Positions 13,071-24,386 are shown, counted from the first letter of the stretch. The stretch: 64,000 nt of DNA from Sandaracinobacteroides hominis (GCF_016464365.1 NZ_JADCUC010000001.1:62001-126000), one strand, 5' to 3'. Notes: generated by a model not told the origin, from the letters alone. Made by a program: numbers and translations.

Positions 13071-13129
13071 CAGCCAGCGGAGCGACGTTTAGCGCAAGGC
13101 GCCAACACGCGACTCCGCGTAAGCCCGGC

Positions 13130-13209
13130 CCCCTGCATTCGCAGGGGCAGGCGGCGGGCGGTGGCCATTAGGCCACCGAACCCGTCTGACGAGTCCGGCT
13201 TAGCCGGAC
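13130..13209. repeat. three consecutive hairpins downstream of secA
   Basis: Between secA and the convergent DUF423 gene (234 nt without a gene) lie three inverted repeats: CCCCTGC-ATTC-GCAGGGG (13130-13147), CGGTGGCC-ATTA-GGCCACCG (13159-13178) and GTCCGGC-TTA-GCCGGAC (13193-13209). Together they may terminate secA. The first is nearly identical to a hairpin at 59737-59754, which points to a dispersed REP-like element. The remainder of the spacer, to 13304, is C-rich with no visible coding content. Confidence 0.65.
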
Positions 13210-13304
13210 CCTTCCTTCCTGCCCATTTTTACCCCAGCCGGACTCGGCGGCCAGGCCGACGGCCTTCTACACCAGCGCCTTCCGTCCAGTTAGAACCCCC
13301 AAAA

Positions 13305-13658
13305 TCACCGCCCCCGCAGCGCCACAACAGCAATCCACCCCCACCCCAGCATCATCAAAACCCCACCCACGGGTGCCAGCGCCGCCATCCCGCGCGGCAG
13401 CCCCAGCGCCAGCGCGTGCAGCGACCCGGCAAACAACAGGCTGCCCGCCAGCAACGCCCAGGCCCCCAGCCGCACACCCCGCACATCCCGCCACCCCAGC
13501 AACGCAAACACAGCAACCGCATGCGGCAACTGGAACAGCACCGCCGTCTCTATCCACCTCTTCGCCTGTGGATCGCTGATTGCATGCGCTCCAAATGCCC
13601 CCAGAACGATAGCGGAAAGCGCACTCAGCGCCGCGACGACGGGGAGGGTTCTGGACAT
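13305..13658 (-). CDS. DUF423 family small inner-membrane protein
   Basis: A 117-aa membrane protein with four predicted hydrophobic segments: VVAALSALSAIVLGAFGAHA at the N-terminus, ETAVLFQLPHAVAVFALLG, WALLAGSLLFAGSLHALAL and the C-terminal GGVLMMLGWGWIAVVAL. The GAFGAHA, YQ/FQxxHA and GxxxFxGSL pattern is that of DUF423 (YgdD-like). Its function is unknown. I used the ATG at 13658; longer readings from 13694 add a non-hydrophobic leader. Confidence 0.85.
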   Translation of the reverse strand: MSRTLPVVAALSALSAIVLGAFGAHAISDPQAKRWIETAVLFQLPHAVAVFALLGWRDVRGVRLGAWALLAGSLLFAGSLHALALGLPRGMAALAPVGGVLMMLGWGWIAVVALRGR

Positions 13659-13738
13659 GCGACAAACGCTAATGCTCCGAAATGATTGCAACAACCCACC
13701 ATTGGATTGACGCGCGCTTTTGCAGCTGGTGAACAGAG

Positions 13739-13815
13739 ATGTGGTTCAGGCGTGATGGCAGGGGACGGGAACGGAGATCGCGCGGGCTGACCCGGACGCG
13801 ATCCTGGGCGCTTTG
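13739..13815 (+). other. probable frameshifted 5' end of the nuclease-helicase gene
   Basis: An ATG at 13739 opens MWFRRD in one frame. The frame of the downstream gene is open from 13756 and reads WQGTGTE then IARADPDAILGALADR, which looks like genuine N-terminal family sequence but has no ATG or GTG; a TGA at 13753-13755 precedes it. Restoring one base near 13751-13756 would join the two frames. I infer a 1-nt deletion in the gene or in the assembly. Confidence 0.45.
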
Positions 13816-15726
13816 GCCGATCGTCTGCCGTTTCCGCTCGAGCTTCCGCAGAAGGAAGCGTGGAAGTTCGAGATTGCACATCTCCGCGAGCTCGGAAGCG
13901 CGTTTCCGGCCGCCCACTTCTTCCTCGAGTTCGCCATCCCTCGCATGGGTAGGCGGGCCGATGCCGTTGTGGTGTTGGGCGGGCTTGTGCTGGTACTTGA
14001 ATACAAGGTCGGCGCACGCGAATTTGCCCCACACGCTGTGGAGCAAGTGCATGGCTATGCGCTTGACCTGAAAAGCTTTCACCAAACCAGCCACGATCGC
14101 CGGATCGTTCCACTCCTGATTGCGACGCATGCCCAGGCGCAGCCAATCGGGCTTGGATTCGCGCCCGATGGCGTGGCGGCACCGGCATGCCTGTCCGCAG
14201 AAGATGTGTTACCGGCCATGCGGCAAATGCTGGCAGCGGACGGGCAGACGCCTCTCGACGCGAAGATGTGGGCGGCAGGCGGCTATCGACCCACGCCGAC
14301 AATCGTGGAGGCTGCGCAAGCGATGTTCCGCGGGCATCAGGTGGCCGAAATATCCCGTTCGGAGGCCGGGGCGGAGAACCTCAGCCGAACAGCGGATGCA
14401 ATAGGCGGCATAATCCAGGCCGCGCATGCCAATCGGCGCAAATCGCTCTGCTTTGTCACCGGTGTCCCGGGGGCCGGAAAAACCTTGGCGGGGCTCAATA
14501 TCGCCTGCAGCCGGATGGGACGCGGTGATGGTGAGGATGCTACCTTTCTGTCAGGCAATGGACCGCTTGTGACAGTGCTCAGGGAAGCGTTGAAGAGGGA
14601 CCTTCGGCGGCGAGAGCGGGCACCAGAACCGGGAGATCCTGAGGCAAGGCATATTGCCGGCCGATCGCCGGACAAGTTCATCCAGAATGTGCATCATTTT
14701 CGGGATGAGTATGCCGGCAACGTCGATCTGCCTTCCGAGCATGTTGTAGTGTTCGACGAGGCACAACGCGCCTGGAACCGGGATGAAACCAGTCGTTTCA
14801 TGCGGGAGAAGCGCGGGTTGACGGGGTTCGATCAATCCGAGCCCGAGTTTCTGCTCTCGGTGATGAATCGGCACGCCGATTGGTGCACTGTCGTCTGTCT
14901 CATTGGCGAAGGCCAGGAGATCAACCGGGGAGAAGCAGGGATCAGCGCCTGGATCGCCGCACTTGCGACGGGCGAGCTGGCGGATTGGACGGTGCACGCG
15001 TCGCCGCAGCTGTTGCGCGCGGATTCCCACCTTTCGGCAGAGATGCGCTGGATGCTGGAACGTCGATCTGGCGGGCTCGATGCGGCATTACATCTGGGTG
15101 TTTCGGTGCGTTCGTTTCGTGCGGAGACAGTTTCTGCGTTTGTAGCGGCTTTGCTGTCCGAAGACTCAGGGCGGGCAAAGCTGCTCCTCCCCGCCTTCGA
15201 CCGCTTTCCGATCGTGCGTACAAGATCGCTCGCAGCTGCAAGGCTCTGGCTTCGAGAGAAGCGGCGGGCAGGGGAGCGAACAGGTTTGCTGGCATCCTCC
15301 AACGCCATTCGGCTGAAGCCCGAGGGCCTGCATGTGAAAGCCAAAGTGGAGGTAGCGAGCTGGTTTCTGAATGAAGGGGCTGACATTCGCGCTTCAAACG
15401 CGCTGGAGGATGCAGCGACCGAGTTCGATGTCCAGGGCCTGGAGCTTGATTGGGCGGCAGTTGCCTGGGATCTCAACTTGCTGCGTAGCGACAATAGCTG
15501 GGTGCCCAGGAGGTTCCGCGGGTCCGCGTGGGAAGCGGTGAACGATGCCGACAAACGGGCATACATCGTCAACAGCTATCGCGTCCTGCTGACGCGAGCG
15601 CGGCAGGGAATGGTGATCTTCATACCCTGCGGCGACGCAGAGGATAAGACGCGGCCACCAGCTGCCTATGATGCGATCGATCGGTGGCTGGCAGATTGCG
15701 GCGTGCCGGCCCTAGGCCGGCACTGA
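13813..15726 (+). CDS. DUF2075 (Schlafen group 3-like) helicase with an N-terminal PD-(D/E)XK-like nuclease region
   Basis: The 637 residues from the first standard start (TTG, 13813) have two parts. Residues 35-70 show E39, RRAD (D50) and EYK (E63, K65) on predicted strands, the layout of a PD-(D/E)XK nuclease. From about residue 205 a P-loop ATPase follows: TGVPGAGKT (about 216-224), VVFDEAQRAW as Walker B (about 311-320), FDVQGLELDWAAV and YRVLLTRARQGMVIFIP as the late helicase motifs. This matches the DUF2075 family, found in house-cleaning and phage-defence contexts. Codon choice is less C-ending than in the neighbours, hinting at transfer. The real N-terminus is probably upstream and out of frame. 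It overlaps the convergent gene by 15 nt. Confidence 0.8.
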   Translation: MADRLPFPLELPQKEAWKFEIAHLRELGSAFPAAHFFLEFAIPRMGRRADAVVVLGGLVLVLEYKVGAREFAPHAVEQVHGYALDLKSFHQTSHDRRIVPLLIATHAQAQPIGLGFAPDGVAAPACLSAEDVLPAMRQMLAADGQTPLDAKMWAAGGYRPTPTIVEAAQAMFRGHQVAEISRSEAGAENLSRTADAIGGIIQAAHANRRKSLCFVTGVPGAGKTLAGLNIACSRMGRGDGEDATFLSGNGPLVTVLREALKRDLRRRERAPEPGDPEARHIAGRSPDKFIQNVHHFRDEYAGNVDLPSEHVVVFDEAQRAWNRDETSRFMREKRGLTGFDQSEPEFLLSVMNRHADWCTVVCLIGEGQEINRGEAGISAWIAALATGELADWTVHASPQLLRADSHLSAEMRWMLERRSGGLDAALHLGVSVRSFRAETVSAFVAALLSEDSGRAKLLLPAFDRFPIVRTRSLAAARLWLREKRRAGERTGLLASSNAIRLKPEGLHVKAKVEVASWFLNEGADIRASNALEDAATEFDVQGLELDWAAVAWDLNLLRSDNSWVPRRFRGSAWEAVNDADKRAYIVNSYRVLLTRARQGMVIFIPCGDAEDKTRPPAAYDAIDRWLADCGVPALGRH

Positions 15727-16362
15727 AGGCCGGCGCAACGCCCACGCCGCGATAGCCGCGAACACCGTGTAGGAAATCAGTGCACTGGGGGCGAGAGCGG
15801 TGATGCTCTCCGCCGGCGGCAGCAAGGTGCGGCTGACGATCTGCGAGACGACGAGGATGGCAAACAGGATCCACGCCCGCCCCGTCCGCTCCGGCACGGC
15901 GCGGGTGAAGTACCAGGTGCCCAGCGCGAGCAGCCCGATCTCCAGTGGCCAGGCGATCATCGGGTGATACCAGAGGCCCAGACCCAGCGGCTCCATGCCG
16001 GGCGCCAGCGGCAGGTCTGGGCGGTGCACAAGCCAGTCCAGGAACCAGTGGGAGATCACCGCCAGCGCCGACAGCACCGCCCATTGCGGGCGTCTGTCGG
16101 CAGGCGCGATGAAGGCGAACATGATGCCCCAGGTGACGGCGATGGCGGCCGATCCGAGCAGGCTGTGGGTCAGCGGCGCCTGCAGGTCAAAGGGCAGGGC
16201 GGAAGGCGCCGTCAGATCGGGCAGCCCGGTCTCGATGCCTGGAAAGACGAACAGGAAGAACAGGTAATCGACCAGCTGCGCACTGATGAACAGGCTCCAG
16301 GCCGGCGGCGATTTCGGATGCGCCGCCAGTGCCAGCGCCGGTGCATAATGGCCGATGAACAT
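15712..16362 (-). CDS. polytopic membrane protein, possibly a metal-dependent hydrolase-like family
   Basis: A 216-aa protein with about six hydrophobic segments. Conserved-looking histidines sit in MFIGHYAPALALAAH, at THSLLG and in ISHWFLDWLVHRPDLPL; the H...HS...SH..LD arrangement resembles the YdjM/DUF457-type membrane-bound hydrolase group. I cannot name a substrate. It faces the nuclease-helicase gene tail to tail, their ends overlapping by 15 nt, and starts 128 nt from the divergent crotonase gene. Confidence 0.72.
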   Translation of the reverse strand: MFIGHYAPALALAAHPKSPPAWSLFISAQLVDYLFFLFVFPGIETGLPDLTAPSALPFDLQAPLTHSLLGSAAIAVTWGIMFAFIAPADRRPQWAVLSALAVISHWFLDWLVHRPDLPLAPGMEPLGLGLWYHPMIAWPLEIGLLALGTWYFTRAVPERTGRAWILFAILVVSQIVSRTLLPPAESITALAPSALISYTVFAAIAAWALRRPSVPA

Positions 16363-16490
16363 GCAACAATCTCCCCGCCTTCAGACTGCGGCGTTCCGGC
16401 GTTGCTGGCAAGCGACACTCACTGGATTCAGGGTGGCAGGGGCCGGCACGGAAGGGATAGGGCAGGCCATCCGGAGAAGGAGTGAAGGCC

Positions 16491-17267
16491 ATGGCGCTGG
16501 TTGAAGTGGAAGTCGAAGACGCAGTCGCAGTGGTGACGCTGAACCGTCCCGAAGCGATGAACGCGCTGTCGAAGGCACTCCGGGCCGAACTGGCGGCGGT
16601 GATGGTGGAGATGGATCGCCGCGATGAAGTGCGGGTGGTGGTGCTGACCGGAGCAGGCGAGCGCGCCTTCACCGCCGGCCTCGACCTGAAGGAACTGGGC
16701 TCCGACAGCTCGGCAATGGACGATGCGACCGGCGCTGCACCACAGGCGAACCCGGTGAAGGCAGTGGAGCAATGCCGCAAGCCGGTCATCGGCGCGATCA
16801 ATGGTGTCGCCATTACCGGCGGCTTCGAACTGGCGCTGGCCTGCGATGTGCTGATCGCCAGCGAGAATGCCCGCTTTGCCGATACCCATGCCCGCGTCGG
16901 CATCATGCCCGGCTGGGGCCTGTCGCAGAAACTGTCCCGGCTGCTCGGCATCTACCGGGCCAAGGAGCTGAGCCTCTCGGGCAACTTCCTCGACGCCCCG
17001 ACCGCCGAGCGCTGGGGTCTGGTAAACCGGGTGGTGCCCGCCGCCGAGCTGCTGACGGTGGCGAAGAAGCTGGCGACCGACATGGCGAGCATCGATCCGC
17101 AGTTTTCCAGCGCCTACAAGAAGCTGATCGACGACGGCTTTGCCGGCACCTTCGGCGACGGCCTTGCTCTCGAAACCTCCCGCTCTTCTGCAGTCAACCG
17201 CGCCGTCACCCCCGACGAGGTTGCCAAGCGCCGGCTGGCCGTTCAGGAACGCGGCAGACAACAATAA
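16491..17267 (+). CDS. enoyl-CoA hydratase/isomerase (crotonase) family protein
   Basis: A 258-aa crotonase-fold enzyme acting on acyl-CoA thioesters. The oxyanion-hole segments are visible as AFTAGLDLKEL near residue 60 and NGVAITGGFELALACD near residue 105. The usual first catalytic Glu region reads ARVGIMPGWG, with no glutamate where enoyl-CoA hydratases have it in the following helix, so the exact reaction is uncertain. The ATG at 16491 has GGAGAAGG at 16473-16480; the GTG at 16482 is too close to that site. It sits 19 nt before the amidohydrolase gene on the same strand. Confidence 0.87.
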   Translation: MALVEVEVEDAVAVVTLNRPEAMNALSKALRAELAAVMVEMDRRDEVRVVVLTGAGERAFTAGLDLKELGSDSSAMDDATGAAPQANPVKAVEQCRKPVIGAINGVAITGGFELALACDVLIASENARFADTHARVGIMPGWGLSQKLSRLLGIYRAKELSLSGNFLDAPTAERWGLVNRVVPAAELLTVAKKLATDMASIDPQFSSAYKKLIDDGFAGTFGDGLALETSRSSAVNRAVTPDEVAKRRLAVQERGRQQ

Positions 17268-17286
17268 ACTGCGTCAGGGAAATCGC

Positions 17287-18555
17287 ATGAAGCATCTGCT
17301 GTTGGCCGCCGCCCTTATTCTGGCGGCGCCCGTTTCTGCCGAGACCGTCTTCATCACTGCCGACCGCATGGTCGATGTGCTCACCGGGCGGATGGTGGAT
17401 GCGCCGGCCATTGTCGTCACCGAGGGCCGTATCGTCAGCGTCGGCCGGCAGGGCTCGGTCGCCGTTCCCGAAGGCGCAAAGCGGATCGACCTCGCCGGGC
17501 TGACGCTGGTTCCGGGCTTTATCGACATGCACGTCCACCTGACGAGCGACCCGAAGATGCAGCCGATGGACGCGCTGCTGAAGACCGACAATTACTGGGT
17601 ATTGGTCGGCGCACAAAACGCCGGCAAGATGCTGGCGACGGGGATCACCACTGTCCGCAACGTAGGGTCCAGCGGTTTTGACGATGTTGCCATCAAGCAG
17701 GCGATCGAGGACGGCCGGCTGCAGGGTTCCCGCATCGTGCCGGCAACCTATGCGCTGGGCGCCACCGGCGGCCATTGCGACGAGACTTTCTTCCCGCCAA
17801 GCTTCGAGGCGAAGAGCCCTGGCGTGGCCGACGGCGTCGATGCGCTGAGGGCCAAAGTACGCGAAGTGCGCAAATATGGCGCCGAAGTCATCAAGGTCTG
17901 CGCTACAGGCGGGGTCTTCAGCCGCAACACCGAACCGGGCCAGCAGCAACTGCGCGAGGAAGAGCTGAAGGCGATCGCCGACGAGGCACATATGTGGGGC
18001 GTAAAGGTCGCGGCCCACGCCCATGGTGCCTCCGGCATAAAGGCCGCGATCCGCGCCGGCATCGACACCATCGAGCACGCCAGCCTGATCGACGACGAAG
18101 GCATCAAGCTCGCCAAGGAGCGCGGCGCCTACCTCAGCATGGACATCTACAACACCGATTACACCCAGTCCGAAGGCAAGAAGAACGGCGTGCTGGAAGA
18201 TAACCTCCGCAAGGACCGCGAAGTCGCCGATGTCCAGCGCGAGGGATTCCGCAAGGCCAATGCCGCTGGCGTGAAGATGGTGTTCGGAACCGATGCCGGG
18301 GTGATGCCGCACGAGCTTGCAGTGAACCAGTTCGGCACCATGGCCCGCTATGGCATGTCGCCGCTGCAGGTGCTGCGGGCGGCAACCAGCACGGCGGCCG
18401 AGGCATTGGGCCGGGAAAAGGACGTCGGCGCAATCGCACCGGGACGCTACGCCGATATCGTGGCAGTGGCCGGCGACCCGCTGGCAAGCGTGGAGCCGCT
18501 GATGGCCGCGAAGGTTGTGGTAAAGGGCGGCGAAGTGGTCGCCGACCGCCGCTGA
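17287..18555 (+). CDS. exported amidohydrolase family protein
   Basis: A 422-aa metal-dependent hydrolase with a signal peptide (MKHLLLAAALILAAPVSA, cut near residue 18). The metal ligands of the amidohydrolase superfamily are visible: HVH at residues 82-84 in GFIDMHVHL, a Lys in EVIKVCATGG, HAHG, IEHASL and the Asp in FGTDAGVMPHE. The overall pattern is that of imidazolonepropionase-like Xaa-Pro dipeptidases, often periplasmic in sphingomonads. The substrate is unknown. CAGGGAAA just upstream serves as ribosome binding site. It is probably co-transcribed with the crotonase gene. Confidence 0.87.
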   Translation: MKHLLLAAALILAAPVSAETVFITADRMVDVLTGRMVDAPAIVVTEGRIVSVGRQGSVAVPEGAKRIDLAGLTLVPGFIDMHVHLTSDPKMQPMDALLKTDNYWVLVGAQNAGKMLATGITTVRNVGSSGFDDVAIKQAIEDGRLQGSRIVPATYALGATGGHCDETFFPPSFEAKSPGVADGVDALRAKVREVRKYGAEVIKVCATGGVFSRNTEPGQQQLREEELKAIADEAHMWGVKVAAHAHGASGIKAAIRAGIDTIEHASLIDDEGIKLAKERGAYLSMDIYNTDYTQSEGKKNGVLEDNLRKDREVADVQREGFRKANAAGVKMVFGTDAGVMPHELAVNQFGTMARYGMSPLQVLRAATSTAAEALGREKDVGAIAPGRYADIVAVAGDPLASVEPLMAAKVVVKGGEVVADRR

Positions 18556-18564
18556 CCGAACGGT

Positions 18565-19218
18565 TCAGGCGGGGGGGTTTCCCTCGATCACGGCGCGCAG
18601 GTCCTTCAGCGTCTCCAGCTGCCGACGGTGCAGATGGTCCAGCTTGTCATGCAGGTGGCGTATCTCCAGCTCGGCCTTCAGGTTCACCTGATAGTCGTTG
18701 CGGGCGCGCAGCCTGTCCTTTTCCTCCTGGCGGCCCTGGCTCATCATGATGATGGGTGCCTGGATGGCGGCGATGGTGGAAAGAATGAGGTTGAGCAGGA
18801 TGAACGGATAAGGATCGAAGCCCTTTCCGCCCTGTGCGTTGTTGTAGAGCATCCAGCTGCCCAGAAAGCCGGCGAAGATCAGGATGAAGGTCCAGCTGCC
18901 GCCGAAATCCGCGATGGCGTCTGACGCCCGGTCGCCGAAACTGCGTCGGGCGTCATACGCTGCCTCTACGTCGTCGGCGATGGTCTGTTCTTCGGCGATG
19001 CTCCGCGCAACGGCGGCGTCCAGCTCGGAAAGCCGGCCCTCCCGGTCCTTCAGCAGTTCCTCGATATGTTCGGTGCGGGCGCGCGTCACGACTTCGACGG
19101 GGATCTCGCCGGTTGCGCAGAGCTGCGGCTGGGTGGCACGCAGATGCTCAGCGAGGGCCGGGTGCAAGGTGTCGAGGGGAACGGTCCTGGGGGCGGTGTG
19201 GGTAAGGTGGATGGCCAT
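18565..19218 (-). CDS. DUF1003 family membrane protein
   Basis: A 217-aa protein with a soluble N-terminal half (residues 1-100, with a charged helical stretch around HIEELLKDREGRLSELDA), two transmembrane helices (TFILIFAGFLGSWMLY and FILLNLILSTIAAIQAPIIMM) and a charged coiled-coil tail (EIRHLHDKLDHLHRRQLETL). The FDPYPFILLNLILS...QAPIIMMSQ signature is that of DUF1003. Its function is not established. It is convergent with the amidohydrolase, 9 nt apart. Confidence 0.88.
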   Translation of the reverse strand: MAIHLTHTAPRTVPLDTLHPALAEHLRATQPQLCATGEIPVEVVTRARTEHIEELLKDREGRLSELDAAVARSIAEEQTIADDVEAAYDARRSFGDRASDAIADFGGSWTFILIFAGFLGSWMLYNNAQGGKGFDPYPFILLNLILSTIAAIQAPIIMMSQGRQEEKDRLRARNDYQVNLKAELEIRHLHDKLDHLHRRQLETLKDLRAVIEGNPPA

Positions 19219-19310
19219 GCGCTGCTCCGCTTGCTGATGCAGATGGGTTGCATGGCCCGGCAGAGGCTGGCAAGCGGAGACGCTCGGGGATGCCCGGCTG
19301 CGCTTCGCTG

Positions 19311-19339
19311 TTGACGTTCAGGGGCGCTGAGGCTATGGG
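19311..19339 (+). promoter_or_regulatory. candidate promoter of the str operon
   Basis: TTGACG (19311-19316), 17 nt, TATGGG (19334-19339). It lies in the 332-nt gene-free stretch before rpsL and would leave a leader of about 205 nt. The rest of that stretch shows no coding content. Confidence 0.5.
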
Positions 19340-19550
19340 CCGCGCTCGCTTTCGGGCAGGCAGATTCTGCGCGCCGGGCGGCGAAACTGAGGAACGACAG
19401 GCTGGGCCGTGCGCGTGAGGCATCCGGTAACGGGGCTGACACGCGCTTATGCCGTGGGGTGCATCCGTGCGGTGCGCTGGAACGGGCGGGCTGGTTCTGG
19501 AGTAGGCGTCGGGCGAACCGGCACCGAACAGCAGGAAGCAAACAGACTCT

Positions 19551-19922
19551 ATGCCGACTATCAACCAATTGATTCGCAAGGGCCGTACGCCCCAGCGCGT
19601 CCGCGAGACGGCGCCTGCCATGCAGTCGTGCCCGCAAAAGCGCGGCGTCTGCACCCGGGTCTATACCACGACCCCGAAGAAGCCGAACTCGGCCCTTCGT
19701 AAGGTTGCGAAGATCCGCCTGACCAATGGCTTTGAAGTCATCGGCTACATCCCCGGCGAAGGCCATAACCTTCAGGAACACTCGGTGGTTCTGATTCGCG
19801 GCGGCCGCGTGAAGGATTTGCCCGGCGTGCGTTACCACGTGCTCCGCGGCGTCCTCGATACGCAAGGCGTCAAGAACCGTAAGCAATCGCGCTCGAAGTA
19901 CGGCGCGAAGCGTCCGAAGTAA
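19551..19922 (+). CDS. rpsL: 30S ribosomal protein S12
   Basis: S12 (123 aa) sits at the decoding centre of the 30S subunit. The universally conserved [19 protein letters not shown] is present, with Lys43, and [13 protein letters not shown] carries the second conserved lysine; both are the streptomycin-sensitive residues. First gene of the str operon, 18 nt before rpsG. Confidence 0.98.
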   Translation: MPTINQLIRKGRTPQRVRETAPAMQSCPQKRGVCTRVYTTTPKKPNSALRKVAKIRLTNGFEVIGYIPGEGHNLQEHSVVLIRGGRVKDLPGVRYHVLRGVLDTQGVKNRKQSRSKYGAKRPK

Positions 19923-19940
19923 GCTGGGGAGACCAGGAAA

Positions 19941-20411
19941 ATGTCACGTCGTCGTCGCCCCGAAAAGCGCGAAATCCTTCCCGATCCCCGTTTCGGCGAT
20001 CAGGTTCTCACCAAGTTCATGAACCTCGTGATGTACGAGGGGAAGAAGTCGGTCGCCGAGTCGATCGTCTATTCCGCCCTCGACGTCGTCGAGCAGCGTG
20101 CCAAGCGCGACCCGCTGGGCGTGTTCCACGATGCGCTCGCCAACGTGCGTCCGCTGGTGGAAGTGCGTTCGCGCCGCGTTGGCGGTGCCACCTATCAGGT
20201 GCCGGTCGAAGTCCGCCCCGAGCGGGCCCAGGCCCTGGCCATCCGCTGGCTGATCGCTTCGGCGCGCAACCGTCCGGAAAAGACCATGTCGGCTCGTCTT
20301 TCGGCTGAGCTTCTCGAAGCCTCCAACAACCGGGGTGCTGCCGTGAAGAAGCGGGAAGATACGCACAAGATGGCCGAAGCCAACCGCGCCTTCTCGCATT
20401 ATCGCTGGTAG
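19941..20411 (+). CDS. rpsG: 30S ribosomal protein S7
   Basis: S7 (156 aa) binds the 3' major domain of 16S rRNA and nucleates head assembly. [20 protein letters not shown] and the [16 protein letters not shown] segment are typical. A GGGGAGA site precedes the ATG. In E. coli S7 is the translational repressor of this operon; nothing here shows whether that holds. The length is as usual. Confidence 0.98.
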   Translation: MSRRRRPEKREILPDPRFGDQVLTKFMNLVMYEGKKSVAESIVYSALDVVEQRAKRDPLGVFHDALANVRPLVEVRSRRVGGATYQVPVEVRPERAQALAIRWLIASARNRPEKTMSARLSAELLEASNNRGAAVKKREDTHKMAEANRAFSHYRW

Positions 20412-20448
20412 TCCAGCGGTATTCAAAACCAGACACCCGGAGTTTTCC

Positions 20449-22521
<2,073 letters not shown>

Positions 22522-22579
22522 GCCAGCCGAGCCGGAAACCTGTTTACAAGACAACAGATTAAGCAAAGAGGACAGTAAT

Positions 22580-23770
22580 ATGGCGAAGGCGAAGTTTGAG
22601 CGGAACAAGCCGCACTGCAACATCGGCACCATCGGTCACGTCGACCACGGCAAGACCTCGCTGACGGCGGCTATCACGAAGATCCTGGCCGAAACCGGTG
22701 GCGCTACGTTCACCGCCTACGACCAGATCGACAAGGCCCCGGAAGAGCGCGAGCGCGGCATCACCATCTCGACCGCACACGTCGAGTATGAGACGCAGAA
22801 CCGTCACTATGCGCACGTCGATTGCCCCGGCCACGCCGACTATGTGAAGAACATGATCACCGGTGCCGCCCAGATGGACGGCGCGATCCTGGTTGTTTCG
22901 GCCACCGACGGCCCGATGCCGCAGACCAAGGAGCACATCCTGCTCGCGAAGCAGGTCGGTGTGCCGGCCATGGTCGTGTTCATGAACAAGGTCGACCAGG
23001 TTGACGACGAGGAAATCCTCGAACTCGTCGAGCTGGAAATCCGCGAACTGCTGTCCAAGTACGACTTCCCGGGCGACGATATTCCGATCATCAAGGGTTC
23101 GGCCCTGATGGCTCTGGAAGACAAGAAGCCCGAAATCGGCCGCGACGCTGTTCTGAAGCTGATGGCTGCCGTCGACGAGTACATCCCGCAGCCGGAGCGT
23201 CCGCTGGACAAGCCGTTCCTGATGCCGATCGAAGACGTGTTCTCGATCTCGGGCCGCGGCACCGTGGTGACCGGCCGTGTCGAAACCGGCATCATCAAGG
23301 TTGGTGAAGAAGTCGAAATCGTCGGCATCAAGGACACCGTGAAGACGGTCTGCACCGGCGTCGAAATGTTCCGCAAGCTGCTCGACCAGGGTCAGGCCGG
23401 CGACAACATCGGCGCCCTGCTGCGCGGCACCAAGCGGGAAGACGTCGAGCGCGGCCAGGTTCTGGCCAAGCCCGGCACCATCACGCCGCACACCGAGTTC
23501 AAGGCCGAAGTGTACGTGCTGTCGAAGGACGAGGGTGGCCGTCACACGCCGTTCTTCGCCAACTATCGTCCGCAGTTCTACTTCCGCACGACCGACGTGA
23601 CGGGCACTGTCGAGCTGCCGGAAGGCACCGAGATGGTGATGCCTGGCGACAACATCACGCTCGCCGTGAAGCTGATCGCCCCGATCGCCATGGAACAAGG
23701 CCTGCGCTTCGCCATTCGCGAAGGTGGCCGGACCGTTGGCGCAGGGGTTGTCGCCAGCATCATAAAGTAA
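22580..23770 (+). CDS. tuf: elongation factor Tu
   Basis: EF-Tu (396 aa) delivers aminoacyl-tRNA to the ribosome. G1 is GHVDHGKTS at 19-27, followed by [25 protein letters not shown] and NKVDQVDD. It is the last gene of the str operon and is followed directly by a strong terminator. A second tuf copy, if any, lies outside the window. Confidence 0.98.
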   Translation: MAKAKFERNKPHCNIGTIGHVDHGKTSLTAAITKILAETGGATFTAYDQIDKAPEERERGITISTAHVEYETQNRHYAHVDCPGHADYVKNMITGAAQMDGAILVVSATDGPMPQTKEHILLAKQVGVPAMVVFMNKVDQVDDEEILELVELEIRELLSKYDFPGDDIPIIKGSALMALEDKKPEIGRDAVLKLMAAVDEYIPQPERPLDKPFLMPIEDVFSISGRGTVVTGRVETGIIKVGEEVEIVGIKDTVKTVCTGVEMFRKLLDQGQAGDNIGALLRGTKREDVERGQVLAKPGTITPHTEFKAEVYVLSKDEGGRHTPFFANYRPQFYFRTTDVTGTVELPEGTEMVMPGDNITLAVKLIAPIAMEQGLRFAIREGGRTVGAGVVASIIK

Positions 23771-23782
23771 TATAGGCCTGCC

Positions 23783-23829
23783 TCCCGCCCGGCCGGTGAT
23801 TCGTCATCGGCTGGGCGGGATTGCTTTTT
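23783..23829 (+). terminator. strong intrinsic terminator after tuf
   Basis: A 17-bp stem (23783-23799 with 23804-23820, two G-U pairs) closed by a TTCG tetraloop and followed by TTGCTTTTTG. It is a textbook rho-independent terminator and separates the str operon from the S10 operon, so rpsJ needs its own promoter. Confidence 0.92.
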
Positions 23830-23918
23830 GGTCGGGTGTTTCGGGATCGCTCTGCGGTTGCAGAGGTTATTTTCTGAAGCAACCGGTCGGGCTGTTTGAA
23901 CTTTTAATCCGGTTTGAA

Positions 23919-23952
23919 TCGGCGGTCGTCCCGAGAAAGGGAGTCCCGCCGA
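23919..23952 (+). promoter_or_regulatory. structured leader upstream of rpsJ
   Basis: TCGGCGG (23919-23925) pairs with CCGCCGA (23946-23952), and inside it TCCC pairs with GGGA around GAGAAA. The hairpin ends 19 nt before the rpsJ ATG. It might act as an S10-operon leader for autoregulation, as L4 does in E. coli, but no such element is known to me for this group. I found no convincing promoter hexamers in 23830-23918. Confidence 0.4.
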
Positions 23953-23971
23953 CTGAAAAGAAGTTGGAAAC

Positions 23972-24286
<315 letters not shown>

Positions 24287-24386
24287 CCTTGTAGCCTGAA
24301 CAAGCCTTCCGGCGTTTTCGGAGGGCCTCTGAGTAGTCAAGCCTCGAGAGATTTCGCTCAACGGGCCTCTGAATGAAGGAAATGGA

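Noticed and set aside
19219-19550. A small gene or RNA gene in the spacer before rpsL
   Set aside because: No ribosome binding site, codon bias or cloverleaf fold is visible; it reads as promoter and leader.
24323-24372. Two copies of GGGCCTCTGA in the rpsJ-rplC spacer
   Set aside because: Only ten bases and a single pair; no further structure or function can be tied to it.
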